Translations under genes and position numbers: made by a program
Source of the DNA: Plasmopara viticola
Taxonomy: Eukaryota; Oomycota; Peronosporomycetes; Peronosporales; Peronosporaceae
Assembly: GCA_001695595.3 (NCBI GenBank)
Contig: MBPM02000084.1
Span: 248,001-312,000 of the forward strand
Direction of reading: 5' to 3'
Length of the DNA: 64,000 bases
Shown here: one piece after another, positions 41,101-50,567 of the stretch
Layout: each line of letters begins with the position of its first letter
How positions within the stretch are numbered: position 1 is the first letter of the stretch
Notes under the pieces: generated by a model
The model's input: only the letters and a program-made list of their open reading frames with translations
What the model was told of the DNA's origin: nothing
The model's database searches: none

Positions 41101-42220
41101 TATATTTGCTCTTTGGAAGTGTTGGGAGAATATACGGTCATAGAACCGTTCTTTCTATCATTCTAGACGTGCGCAGACGCAATTGAGCCACAACAAAGCG
41201 TGTCTTTGTTCTTTCGATCTGTTGGGATGAAGTACGGTCATAAATACGTTCTTTCTATCATTCTAAACGTGCGCAGATGCAATGGGACATCAATAAAGCG
41301 TTTATTCGCTCTAGTGAAGTGCTGGGAAGATGTACGACCATAGATACGTCCTTTCTATCATTGAAGATGTGCGCAGACGCAATAGAGCCAGAACAAAGCC
41401 TATATTCGCTCTTTGAAGTGTTGGAATGATCAACGACCATAAATATGACCTTTCTATCAATATAGACGTGCGCAAAAGCAAAAGAGCCACAACAAAGCGT
41501 ATATTTGCATTTTTGAAGTGCTGGTATGATGTACAGTCTTAGGTACGTCCTTGATATCTTTCTAGACATGCGTAGACACAAAAGAGCCACAACAAAGCGT
41601 ATATTTGCTCTTTTGAAGTGCTGGGAAAATGTACGTCTTTATGTACGCCTTTTTTATCATTCAAGACGTGCGCAGACGCAATAGAGTCTCGACAAAGCGT
41701 ATAATGGCTCTTGTGAAGTGCTGACATCACGTACGGCCATAGATACGTCCTTTCTTTCATTGTACACGTGTGCAGACGCAAAAGAGCCACAACAAAGCGT
41801 GTAATGGCTCTTGTGAAGTGCTGACATCACGTACGGCCATAGATACGTCCTTTCTTTCATTGTACACGTGTGCAGACGCAAAAGAGCCACAACAAAGCGT
41901 ATAATTGCTCATTTGATGTGTTGGGATCACGTTCGGCCATAGATACGTCCTTTCTTTCTTTGTAGACGTGTGCAGACGCAATAAAGCACAACAAAGCGTA
42001 TATTCTCTTTTTTTGAAGTGCTGGGATGATGTACACCTTAGGTACGTCATCTGCATTATTCTAGACATGCGCAACGGCAATAGAGCCACAAAAAAGCGTA
42101 TATTCGCTCTTGTGAAGTGCTGGGATAATGAACGGTCATAGATGCGTTCTTGTTATCATTTTAGACTTACACAGACGCAATAGAGCCACAACAAAGCGTA
42201 TATTCGCTCTTTTAAAGTGC
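38120..42220 (+). repeat. Higher-order repeats of the right-hand subfamily
   Basis: The run with 'cacgtgtgcagacgcaaaag', 'gtacaccttaggtacgtcat' and 'catgcgcaacggcaatagag' occurs near 38.14-38.52, 40.13-40.52 and 41.83-42.22 kb (offsets about 1,996 and 1,698 bp). A separate block at about 39.40-40.20 kb recurs at 41.00-41.80 kb (offset 1,598 bp). Copies here are less homogenised than those left of 36 kb. Confidence 0.75.
41702..41901 (+). repeat. Single-monomer tandem doublet
   Basis: The monomer starting 'taatggctcttgtgaagtg' at 41,702 is followed exactly 100 bp later by a near-perfect copy. The equivalent place near 40.1 kb has one copy, so this is a recent duplication. Confidence 0.88.
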
Positions 42221-42489
42221 TGGAAGGATGTAAAGCCTAAGGTACGTCCTTCATATCTTTCTAGACATGCGTAGAAGCAATGGAGCCACACCAAAGCGTC
42301 TCTTTGCTCTATTGAAGTGCTGGGAGGATGTACAGCCTTAGGTGCGTCCTACATATCTTTCTAGACATGCGTAGACACAATAGAGCCACAACAAAGCGTA
42401 TATTCTCTCTATTGAAGTGCTGGGAAGATGTACAGTCTTAGGTACGTCCTTTATATCTTTCGGGACATGCGCAGACACAATGGAGCCAC

Positions 42490-45480
42490 AACAGAGCGTA
42501 TATTTGCTCTTTGGAAGTAAAGTGCTGGGAAGATGTACGTCCTTATGTACGTCTTGTTTTATCATTTTAGACATTCGCAGGCACAATAGAGACACAACAA
42601 AGCGTATATTCGCTCTATTGAAGTGCTGGGAAGATGTACAGTCTTAGGTACGTCCTTGCTATCTTTCAAGACATGCGCAGACACAATAGAGCCACAACGG
42701 AGCGTATATTTGCTCTTCGGAAGTGCTGGGAAGATATACAGTCTTAGGTACGTCTTTTCTATCTTTCAAGACATGCGCAGACACAATAGAGCCAAAACAG
42801 AGCGTATATTTGCTCTTTGGAAGTGAAGTGCTGGGAAGATGTACGTCCTTATGTACGTCTTTTTTATCATTCTAGACATGCGCAGGCACAATAGAGCCAC
42901 AACAAAGCGTATATTCACTCTATTGAAGTGCTGGGAAGATGTACAGCCTTAGGTACGTCCTTGCGATCTTTCAAGACATGCGCAGACACAATAGAGCCAC
43001 AACAGAGCGTATATTTGCTCTTTGGAAGTAAAGTTCTGGGAAGATGTACATCCTTATGTACGTCTTTTTTATCATTCTAGACATGCGCAGGCACAATAGA
43101 GCCACAACAAAGCGTATATTCGCTCTATTGAAGTGCTGGGAAGATGTACAGTCTTAGGTACGTCCTTGCTATCTTTCAAGACATGCGCAGACACAAAAGA
43201 GCCACAACAGAGCGTATATTTGCTCTTTGGAAGTGCTGGGAAGATGTACAGTCTTAGGTACGTCTTTTCTATCTTTCAAGACATTCGGAAACAATAGAGC
43301 CACAACAGAGCGTATATTTGCTCTTAGGAAGTGAAGTGCTGGGAAGATGTACGTCCTTATGCACGTCTACTTTATCATTCTAGACATGCGCAGGCACAAT
43401 AGAGCCAAAACAAAGCGTATATTCGCTCTATTGAAGTGCTGGGAAGATGTACAGTCTCAGGTACGTCCTTTATATCTTTTAAGACATGCGCAGACACAAT
43501 AGAGCCACAACAGAGCGTATATTTGCTCTTTGGAAGTGAAGTGCTGGGAAGATGTACGTTCTTATGTACGTCTTTTTTTATCATTCTAGACATGCGCAGA
43601 CACAATAGAGCCACAACAAATCGTATATTCGCTCTATTGAAGTGCTGGGAAGATGTACAGTCTTAGGTACGTCCTTTCTATCATTCTAGACATGCGCAGA
43701 CGCAATAGAGCCACAATAAAGCTTATATTCTCTTTTTGAAGTGCTGGGATGATGTACAGCCTTAGGTACGTCATCGCTATCATTCTAGACATGCGCAGAC
43801 GCAATAGAGCTACAACAACTCGTGTCTTTGCTCTTGTGAAGTGCTGGGATGATGAACGGTCATATATGCGTCCTTATTATCATTCTAGACTAACACATAC
43901 GCAATAGAGCCACAACAAAGCGCATTTTTCTCTTTTAAAGTGTTGGGATGATGTACGGTCATAGATACGTTCTTTCTATCATTCTATCATTCCAGACGTG
44001 CGCAGACGCAATAGAGCATCAAAAAAGCGTTATTCGCTCAAATGAAGCGCTGAGAAGATGTACGACCATAGATACGTCCTTACTATGATTATAGACGTGC
44101 GCAGAAGCAATAGAGCCACAACAAAGTGTATATTTGCTCTTGTGAAGAGCTGGGATGTTGAACGGCCATAGATACGTCTTTTTTATCATTCTAGACATGC
44201 GCAGACGCAATAGAGCCACGACAAAGCGTATATTCGCTCTTTAAAAGTGCTGGGAAGATGTACAGCCTAAAGTACGTCCTTCATATCTTTTAAGACATGC
44301 GCAGACACAATAGAGCCACAACAGAGCGTATATTTGCTCTTTGGAAGTGAAGTGCTGGGAAGATGTACAGTCTTTTTTACGTCTTTTTTTATTATTCTAG
44401 ACATGCGCAGACGCAATAGAGCCACAACAGAGCATATATTTGCTCTTTGGAAGTGCTGGAAAGATGTACAATCTTAGGTACGTCTTTTCTATCATTCTAG
44501 AAATGCGCAGACGCAATAGAGCCACAATAAAGCTTATATTCTCTTTTTTGAAGTGCTGGGATGATGTACAGCCTTAGGTACGTCATCTATATCATTCTAG
44601 ACATGCGCAGACGCAATAGAGCTACAACAACTCGTGTATTCGCTCTTGTGAAGTGCTGGGATGATGAACGGTCATATATACGTCCTTATTATCATTCCAG
44701 ACTAACACATACGCAATAGAGCCACAACAAAGCGCATTTTTCTCTTTTAAAGTGTTGGGATGATGTACGGTCATAGATACGTTCTTTCTATCATTCTATC
44801 ATTCCAGACGTGCGCAGAAGCAATAGAGCCACAACAAAGTGTATATTTGCTCTTGTGAAGAGCTGGGATGCTGAACGGCCATGGATACGTCTTTTATATC
44901 ATTAAAGACGTGCGCAGACGCAATAGAGCCACAACAAAGCGTATATTCGCTCTTTAAAAGTGCTGGGAAGATGTACAGCCTAAAGTACGTCCTTCATATC
45001 TTTCAAGACATGCGCAGACACAATAGAGCCACAACAGAGCGTATATTTGCTCTTTGGAAGTAAAGTGCTGGGAAGATGTACGTCCTTATGTACGTCTTTT
45101 TTTATCATTCTAGACATGCGCAGACACAGTAGAGCCACAACAGAGCATATAATTGCTCTTTGGAAATGTTGGAACGATGTACAGCCTTAGGTACGTCTTT
45201 TATATCATTCTAGGCATGCGCAGACACAATAGAGCCACAACAGAGCGTATATTTGCTCTTTGGAAGTGCTGGGAAGATGTACAGTCTTAGGTACGTCCTT
45301 TCTATCTTTCAAGACATGCGCAGACACAATAGAGCCACAACATAGCGTAGATTTGCTCTTTGGAAGTAAAGTGCTGGGAAGATGTACGTCCTTATGTACG
45401 TCTTTTTTATCATTCTAGACATCCGCAGACACAGTAGAGCCACAACAAAACGTATATTCGCTCTATTGAAGTGCTGGGAA
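42490..45480 (+). repeat. Subfamily with a 5-bp insertion (~105-bp monomers)
   Basis: Eight monomer junctions read 'ggaagtRaagtgctggg' instead of 'ggaagtgctggg', a 5-bp GAAGT-like duplication. They lie near 42,513, 42,820, 43,024, 43,327, 43,531, 44,342, 45,057 and 45,362. Most are followed by 'gatgtacgtccttatgtacg' or a close form. This variant is confined to the outer part of the array. Confidence 0.8.
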
Positions 45481-45930
45481 GATGTACAGTCTTAGGTACG
45501 TCCTTACTATCATTCTAGACATGCGCAGACACAATAGAGCCACAACAGAGCATATATTTGCTCTTTGGAAGTGCTGGAACGATGTACAATCTTAGGTACG
45601 TCTTTTCTATCATTCTAGACATGCGCAGACGCAATAGAGCCACAATAAAGCTTATATTCTCTTTTTTGAAGTGCTGGGATGATGTACAGCCTTAGGTACG
45701 TCATCTATATCATTCTAGACATGCGCAGACGCAATAGAGCTACAACAACTCGTGTATTCGCTCTTGTGAAGTGCTGGGATGATGAACGGTCATATATGCG
45801 TCCTTATTATCATTCCAGACTAACACATACGCAATAGAGCCACAACAAAGCGCATTTTTTCTCTTTTAAAGTGTTGGGATGATGTACGGTCATAGATACG
45901 TTCTTTCTATCATTCTATCATTCTAGACGT
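43700..45930 (+). repeat. Three copies of a block with 'aagcttatattc' and an 8-bp duplication
   Basis: The run with 'ataaagcttatattctc', 'ctacaacaactcgtgt' and a doubled CTATCATT recurs near 43.7, 44.5 and 45.65 kb, with offsets of about 820 and 1,118 bp. The doubled CTATCATT lies at about 43,974-43,994, 44,787-44,805 and 45,906-45,923. It is diagnostic of this block. Confidence 0.8.
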
Positions 45931-46139
45931 GCGCAGACGCGATAGAGCATCAAAAAAGCGTTATTTGCTCGAGTAAAAAGCTGAGAAGATGTACGACCAA
46001 AGATACGTCCTAATTATCATTAAAGACGTGCGCAGAAGCAATAGAGCCACAACAAAGCGTATATTTGCTCATTTGAAGTGCTGGGAAAATGTACACCCTT
46101 AGGTACGTCTTTTCTATCATTCTATACATGCGCCAATGT

Positions 46140-46643
46140 AAAAGAGCCTCGACTTGGCGTTTATTCTCTCTTGTGAAGTGCTGAGATCACGTACGACCAT
46201 AGATACGTCCTTCCTATCATTATAGACGTGCGCAGACACAATAGAGCCACAACAAAGCGTATATTCGCTCTAGTGAAGTGCTGGGAAGATGTACCACCAT
46301 AGATACGTCCTTACTATCATTCTAGACGTGCGCAGACGCAATAGAGCCACAATACAGCGTATATTCGCTCTTATGAAGGGCTGGGAAGATGTAAGGCCTT
46401 AGGTACGTCTATTCTATCATTCTAGACGTTTGCAAACGCTATAGAGCCAGAACTTTGCGTATATTCGATCTTGTCAGGTGCTGAGATCGTGTACGGCCAT
46501 AGATACGTCCTTTCTTTCATTGTAGACGTGTGCAGTCGCAATAGAGCCACAAAAAAGCGTATCCTTGCTCTTTTGGAGTTTTGGTGTTATATACGGTCAT
46601 AGATACGTTCTTTCTATTATTCTAGACGTGTGCAGTGCAATAG
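46140..46643 (+). repeat. Decayed outer edge of the 100-bp array
   Basis: The last monomers carry many private changes such as 'cgacttggcgtttattc', 'cagaactttgcgtatattc' and 'gttttggtgttatatacgg'. The final monomer stops inside its 'gtgtgcagtgcaatagag' segment at about 46,643. Increasing divergence toward an array edge is the usual pattern when unequal exchange no longer homogenises terminal copies. Confidence 0.75.
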
Positions 46644-47150
46644 AGTTGACGTTAAAAGGCCGAAAGGCAAAAGCTCAGGATCAATTAAAAAGGGTGCATA
46701 ACATCAGGCTGATTAACAGGGCAGATAATAATCGTGCTCTTGGTAGTGAAGTGATTACATGTCAAGATCCGAATGTGTCAAAGCAATACTGCGCAAGAAG
46801 TTTACGAGACCTTTACGAGAAAGCGACATCTTAAAAATCATCTTTAAAGTGCTTTATTATATCCTAATCATGAAAACTTGCGTTCATGTCTCCGCTTTTA
46901 GTGCAATGAACACGAATCGAGAAGATTACACGTGGCTGTGCTCGAAAACGAGAAAGACTCAGGTGCAAAGTATGCAGATACGTACTCCTGACCTCATGTG
47001 TGGTTTGTGAGAACTTTTCTATTTTGCGCTCGTGCTTTCGACCAGCTTGTAGGAACAACATGCGCTTATACATCAGATTTATAGGATTTTCGATTTGGTA
47101 GTTTTCAAAGTTAGTCTTTTGGAGCAACATATTAATGAATCAAGGTCACT
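46643..47150 (+). repeat. Diverged relic of the 663-bp satellite unit
   Basis: From the shared 'gagttgac' at about 46,643 the sequence aligns in order with the 663-bp unit of the right-hand array. Matching landmarks are 'cgaaaggcaa', 'caggctg...aacagggcag', 'gctcttggtagtgaa', 'acacgtgg', 'aaaacgag', 'atgcgcttatacatc' and 'ttggtagttttcaaagt'. It has the same orientation and roughly the same spacing, but many substitutions and indels. The long open frame of the array unit is broken here by several in-frame stops after the 'aagggtgcataa' point. It ends where the copia LTR begins. Confidence 0.8.
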
Positions 47151-47451
47151 TGAGCGGTAGATGGCAAAATGCAAAGTAAATTTATTTTAGGTCCCAAGTT
47201 CGCAACTGATTGCTACCTCTACGCTAATCATCTATCTAAGCCAATCAGAACGACTCACTATCCGGGCGTAATCCTCTTCCCATCCGGGCGCAATCATCTT
47301 GAGTCAGCCTGTCCACCCGCCAATCCATGACGTTACGTCGCAACGTTGACCGGTATCAGTACCGGTAGCTTACCGGTACAACATTCTTGGTCGAGGCGTC
47401 GTATATTCATTAGCTGATCGAGGCGTTACTTTGACAGCATCTTCGACAACA
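47151..47451 (-). repeat. 3' LTR of the copia remnant, ~301 bp, TG...CA
   Basis: Minus-strand start is TGTTGTCGAAG at 47,451, directly after the purine run CGAGTGGGAG (plus positions 47,452-47,461), a classic copia polypurine-tract/LTR join. A matching ...CCGCTCA end lies at 47,151. The boundaries are inferred from these signals because no second LTR is available for comparison. Inside are three ACCGGTA motifs (47,349-47,380) and a pair of CCGGGCG repeats (47,261-47,292). Confidence 0.6.
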
Positions 47452-47461
47452 CTCCCACTCG
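47452..47461 (-). other. Polypurine tract (plus-strand primer site)
   Basis: CGAGTGGGAG on the minus strand sits immediately before the LTR start TGTTG. In copia elements this position primes second-strand DNA synthesis. Confidence 0.6.
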
Positions 47462-48560
47462 ACTCGGTAGCCTTCGATCTTTGTATACCAAGTTTGCTTT
47501 GAAGTAGACAAAACTGCATCGCAGGATTCAGCTTGGTCATTATGTCGGCCAGCATGTCGAGAGAAGTAGTATACTCGAGAATCACTAGACCATCTTCTAC
47601 TATTTCACGTACAAAATGGTGTCAAATGTCGATGTGCTTGGTTCGTTTGTGAGCCTCCGGGCTCTAAGCTAGTGCAATCGAGCCTTGATTATCATAAATC
47701 TTGACCGCTGTATCCGGGGACATCTCGCCAAACTCACACAAAAACGCCTTGAGCCATATTGCCTCTTGCGTAGCTTCTGATATTTCCATGTATTCAGCTT
47801 CCGTGGACGATGGTTCCACAGTACACCGTTTCTTGCTCTTCTAGCTGACACATCCACCCCTCATCATAAAGGCGTAGCCGCTTGTACTCCTTCGCGATAT
47901 TAAATCTCCGGCCCTGTCCGCATCCAAAAATCCGTGCAGTCCATCATGATTCGCAGCTGATATTCAATACAGTGCGTTCTTGTGCCTTAAATATACCTGT
48001 AGACCCAACGCTTGCCAGTGTGTCGGACAGGGGTCTGCTGCAAATTGGCTGAGTACTCCCACTGCCGCAGCAAGATCCGGACGCGTGCCGACCATTAGAT
48101 ACATCAGGCAACCAACAGCATTTCAATACGGCACGCCGGTCATAGTGTCACTGTGTTTGCATCCTCCTTCGAACATGGACTTGATAAGTTCGATCCCTGG
48201 ATTTTGCGGTATTTAATGGGCTTGCTTTTTTCCATATAAAACTTGGTCAAAATCTCGCACGTGAACTTGGTTTGCCGCATCGTCAGAGTCCCGATATTTA
48301 AATCTTGTTCGATCTCGAATCAAAAAAGAAGTTTAGCTGCCCCAAATCCGTCATCTCAAATCGTTCGCTGAGTGCGTGCTTGGTTTCCCGAAGCATCTTG
48401 CTGGTATTGCAAGCCAATATTAGATCGTCGACGTAAAGCGCTATGAACATCATGTATTGGCCATCACAACAGACCCGCCTTTTAAATCCTGATTAGAGCG
48501 ATACTTCCAAGAAGAAGTTGTCGCACACAGATGTAGGTAGCCTCCAATAAGTCAACCAGC
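47452..48560 (-). pseudogene. copia pol relic: reverse transcriptase and RNase H
   Basis: The minus strand encodes the remains of a copia polyprotein C-terminus, which in an intact element copies genomic RNA into DNA and degrades the RNA strand. The reverse transcriptase active site YVDDL is at 48,421-48,435, followed by [15 protein letters not shown] (48,325-48,369). GTRPDL, typical of the copia RT-RNase H connection, is at 48,072-48,089. In RNase H, SSTEAEYME (47,784-47,810) and DNQGSIAL (about 47,670-47,695) are present, and the C-terminal LADIMTK is at 47,532-47,552. These motifs lie in three different frames: YVDDL in one, the segment just after 48,325 in a second, and GTRPDL onward in the third. 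At least two frameshifts have therefore accumulated. In-frame stops are visible at 47,664-47,666 (TAG) and 47,622-47,624 (TGA). Upstream of 48,490 the typical LYGLKQ region is not recognisable. Confidence 0.9.
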
Positions 48561-50190
48561 TTCGATATTCATCTAGTGATTATATGTTACCATATTGATT
48601 TGCGTACCTCAGCCTCTCAGCCGGTGGGTCTTGTTGTAATCACTCACCCCGAGAAGCTTTCTCATCCCGTTTTCCAATCCAATGTGTTATAAAATTAGCC
48701 GGCTTTCTATTTGACTCACCCATTATTTCGACCTCCACAAAACCAGCTATTTGGCTGACGCTGGCGTCGACGCTAACCTCACGGCGTGTATTTTCATTGT
48801 CGGTGCCCGCATGCTCGCATTCCTACGCGACTGGACATCGCCTATAGATGAAAAGGAAAAAACGAAATACGAAGCAGCGTCATCATAACTGTCAGCTTCA
48901 TCGAACACCTCAGCTATGGTGAGCGGTGGTGATGTCAAAGCCATGGCATCAAATGCGAGTATAACTTTAACGTTGATTAGTGCACTTCTGCAGCTCGATA
49001 CCGATATCCACCACGGCATCGCGTCGATTCCGGTCTTTGAGCAACTGACTTATCGCTCCCTCGGGCTGCCAAAACAAAAGATGATGCTGGTGGCGGTGTC
49101 CGTCTTGATTGCAGATGCCCGTCTGTACGATCTTCCTCGTGCCAAGTGTGCGATGATAATCGATAATGGGCATTCGCTCGAACGCACTAGCATCTTTCAG
49201 ATTGCCTACTCCTTTCTTGCGGAAAACGGAAGCCGCGCCTTTCAGGGGTAGATCGAAGACGATCAGATAGGCCGGTTCTCCAAAGACCACAGTCGGAAGT
49301 GTCGTGTGTATTTACAGGCTTGTCCTGTCTTCGAGGCACTGTCACGACAGGAAATAAAAATTTATGGTGACATCTACCGGCTCTCCAAATTTGACATTTC
49401 AGCGGGTCAATATCACGCTGTCTTGTCGAGCTTTGACAGCAACGTTGACGCCCAATTGATGGTTGAGACCTTTCACGACTTTGAAGCACAACTTATCTCT
49501 GTCAAGCTCCCGGCTTTACGACAGCAACGTATCACATCCACATTCATGATATATAGTGTCTTTTTGCACTGGCGGTCAACAGGAAGGTCTATAAACAAAT
49601 TGTAATTGCAGAATATATCTACCAGCTCTCGGTCGCGATGCTACGTTTCCGTACCAGCGTCTCGGATTTGGCCAACGCTCGCCGTACTTTCGCTCGCTCA
49701 ACGCAGTTCATCCCTCACTAGCTAACGGTAGCGCAACATCGACGTCAAGACAGGAGGGCGAGAAGAGAAATCGTAAGCTTATGTCGTCCAGCAAGGCACA
49801 TGACCACCCAGCAGACTGGGCTCCAACAATGTTGCTGTCAGTGTTTTCTTCCTGTGCTCAAATGCGACGTCTTTGCTGATGCCGCCCAGCTTCCGATGTA
49901 CACGATAAGCTATTTAGTGAGGCAGCTGTCTCTGGTGATTCAAAGTTTAGTAAGCACATGCCGCCCATTGAGAACCAGGAAGAAGCAATTAACCCGATGA
50001 ACGGTATGAAGAAGTCAAAGGGCAAGCAACTACTTCACCGTCCTCAGATAAATTGGTGTTTACTTTAAGCACCAACATGGAGCGGCCAACAGAGGCCCCC
50101 ATAAGCAGTTTTGGATCATGATACATAAGATTAAGGTACCTGAAGCTGTGCGTACAAGTACCGAATTGAGCCACTTTATCTTCAAGGGCT
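48561..50190. other. Non-tandem sequence, no recognisable gene
   Basis: No tandem structure and no protein family I recognise. The longest open frames are about 80-110 codons on both strands with no supporting motif (for example 48,916-49,251 plus and 48,967-49,290 minus). They overlap each other in antisense, as expected by chance at this base composition. It may hold eroded transposon or gene sequence. The part from 48,561 to 48,740 could be further decayed 5' copia sequence, but I see no motif. Confidence 0.5.
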
Positions 50191-50192
50191 GA

Positions 50193-50567
50193 GCAAGCGA
50201 TGCCAATCCAGAAGATTGTTGCCAAACTCGAGATCTGCCAGCTTCAAGCTTCAGTAAAAGCGCTGCTGCCAGTGCTCGCGTTGTTGAATTTCTCAAAAAC
50301 GATGCGGAATACAATATACGATTGCTACATGGCTTCGCCGAAGGCTTCGCTCGCTTTCAACGCTGCTTTGCAAAACGAGATGACGAGATGAATGCAACTG
50401 ATCTGGAAATTTCTCGACCGCACGTATCGAATCGTGTGTCCAGTGCTTTCGACCCATCGATAATCAATACCAATATACAAGTGTGCAAGGTTCTTCGGCT
50501 CCCAGCTCCAAATAACCGCGAAAAGAATTCCGCAGATTGCCCTCGTGATGGAAGGAGCTTGCATTGA
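50193..50567 (+). pseudogene. Possible gene remnant, unknown function
   Basis: An open stretch of about 125 codons follows a TGA at 50,190 and ends at a TGA at 50,565-50,567. The only early ATG is at 50,322, so an intact start is missing or lay upstream: the same frame is open for about 46 codons before the TGA, back to a TAA at 50,049. The translation has a soluble-protein composition (ARVVEFLKNDAEYN, FARFQRCFAKRDDEMN) and no membrane segment or signal peptide. I do not recognise a family. It could be a degraded exon or a chance frame. The uninterrupted codon run on both sides of one TGA is the only argument for a former gene. Confidence 0.25.

Larger units (their letters stand above)
1..46643 (+). 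repeat. 100-bp satellite array, head-to-tail, ~465 monomers
   Basis: The whole stretch is built of one monomer of about 100 bp, read here as starting at GTGCTGGGATGATGTACGGC. Recurrent landmarks are TGTACGGCC near monomer position 14, ATTCTAGAC near 42, GTGCGCAGACGC near 51 and AAAGCGTATATTCGC near 78. All monomers I followed lie in the same orientation. Most are 98-101 bp, with small indels that drift the phase. Monomers fall into many recurring variants whose order repeats, giving higher-order repeats. The consensus has about seven CpG sites per 100 bp. No transposase, RNA gene or persistent reading frame is present. Because 100 is not a multiple of three, every frame meets a stop every few monomers, so the 60-140-codon open frames on both strands are periodicity artefacts. 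The array continues past the left edge of the window. The family is not one I can name. Confidence 0.97.
47151..48560 (-). mobile_element. Truncated Ty1/copia LTR retrotransposon remnant
   Basis: On the minus strand the order is reverse transcriptase, RNase H, polypurine tract, LTR, which is the copia order (RT and RNase H last). Only the 3' third of an element remains. I find no gag, protease, integrase or 5' LTR in the window, and the next sequence upstream (above ~48,560) is not recognisable. The coding part is broken by frameshifts and stops, so the element cannot be autonomous. The LTR end abuts the relic 663-bp unit. Whether the element inserted into that unit, or a later deletion joined them, is open because no second target-site copy is visible. 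Confidence 0.88.

Noticed and set aside
1..46643. Hundreds of 60-140-codon open frames on both strands, including a recurring 64-codon plus-strand frame beginning MYGHRNVF
   Set aside because: They follow the satellite period. The 64-codon frame arises where a 99-bp monomer keeps two monomers in frame, and it is copied with the higher-order repeat. Overlapping antisense frames, no conserved start context and frame loss at every ordinary 100-bp monomer argue against coding.
1..46643. 100-bp monomer as a 5S rRNA-derived repeat, because of TACGGCCATA
   Set aside because: Only about ten bases resemble the 5' end of eukaryotic 5S rRNA. The internal control region and the 3' half are absent, and many monomers have TACGGCCTTA or TACGGCGATA.
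1..46643. CRISPR array
   Set aside because: The whole 100-bp period is conserved with no alternation of identical repeats and unique spacers, there are no cas genes, and the context is eukaryotic.
47371..47383. Alternative LTR start at TGTTGTACCGGTA (minus strand)
   Set aside because: The start at 47,451 is directly preceded by a purine tract, as expected for copia elements. The 47,383 position has no such tract.
48967..49290. Minus-strand 107-codon frame as a gene
   Set aside because: It is overlapped by a 111-codon plus-strand frame, has no recognisable motif, and neither frame continues beyond the segment.
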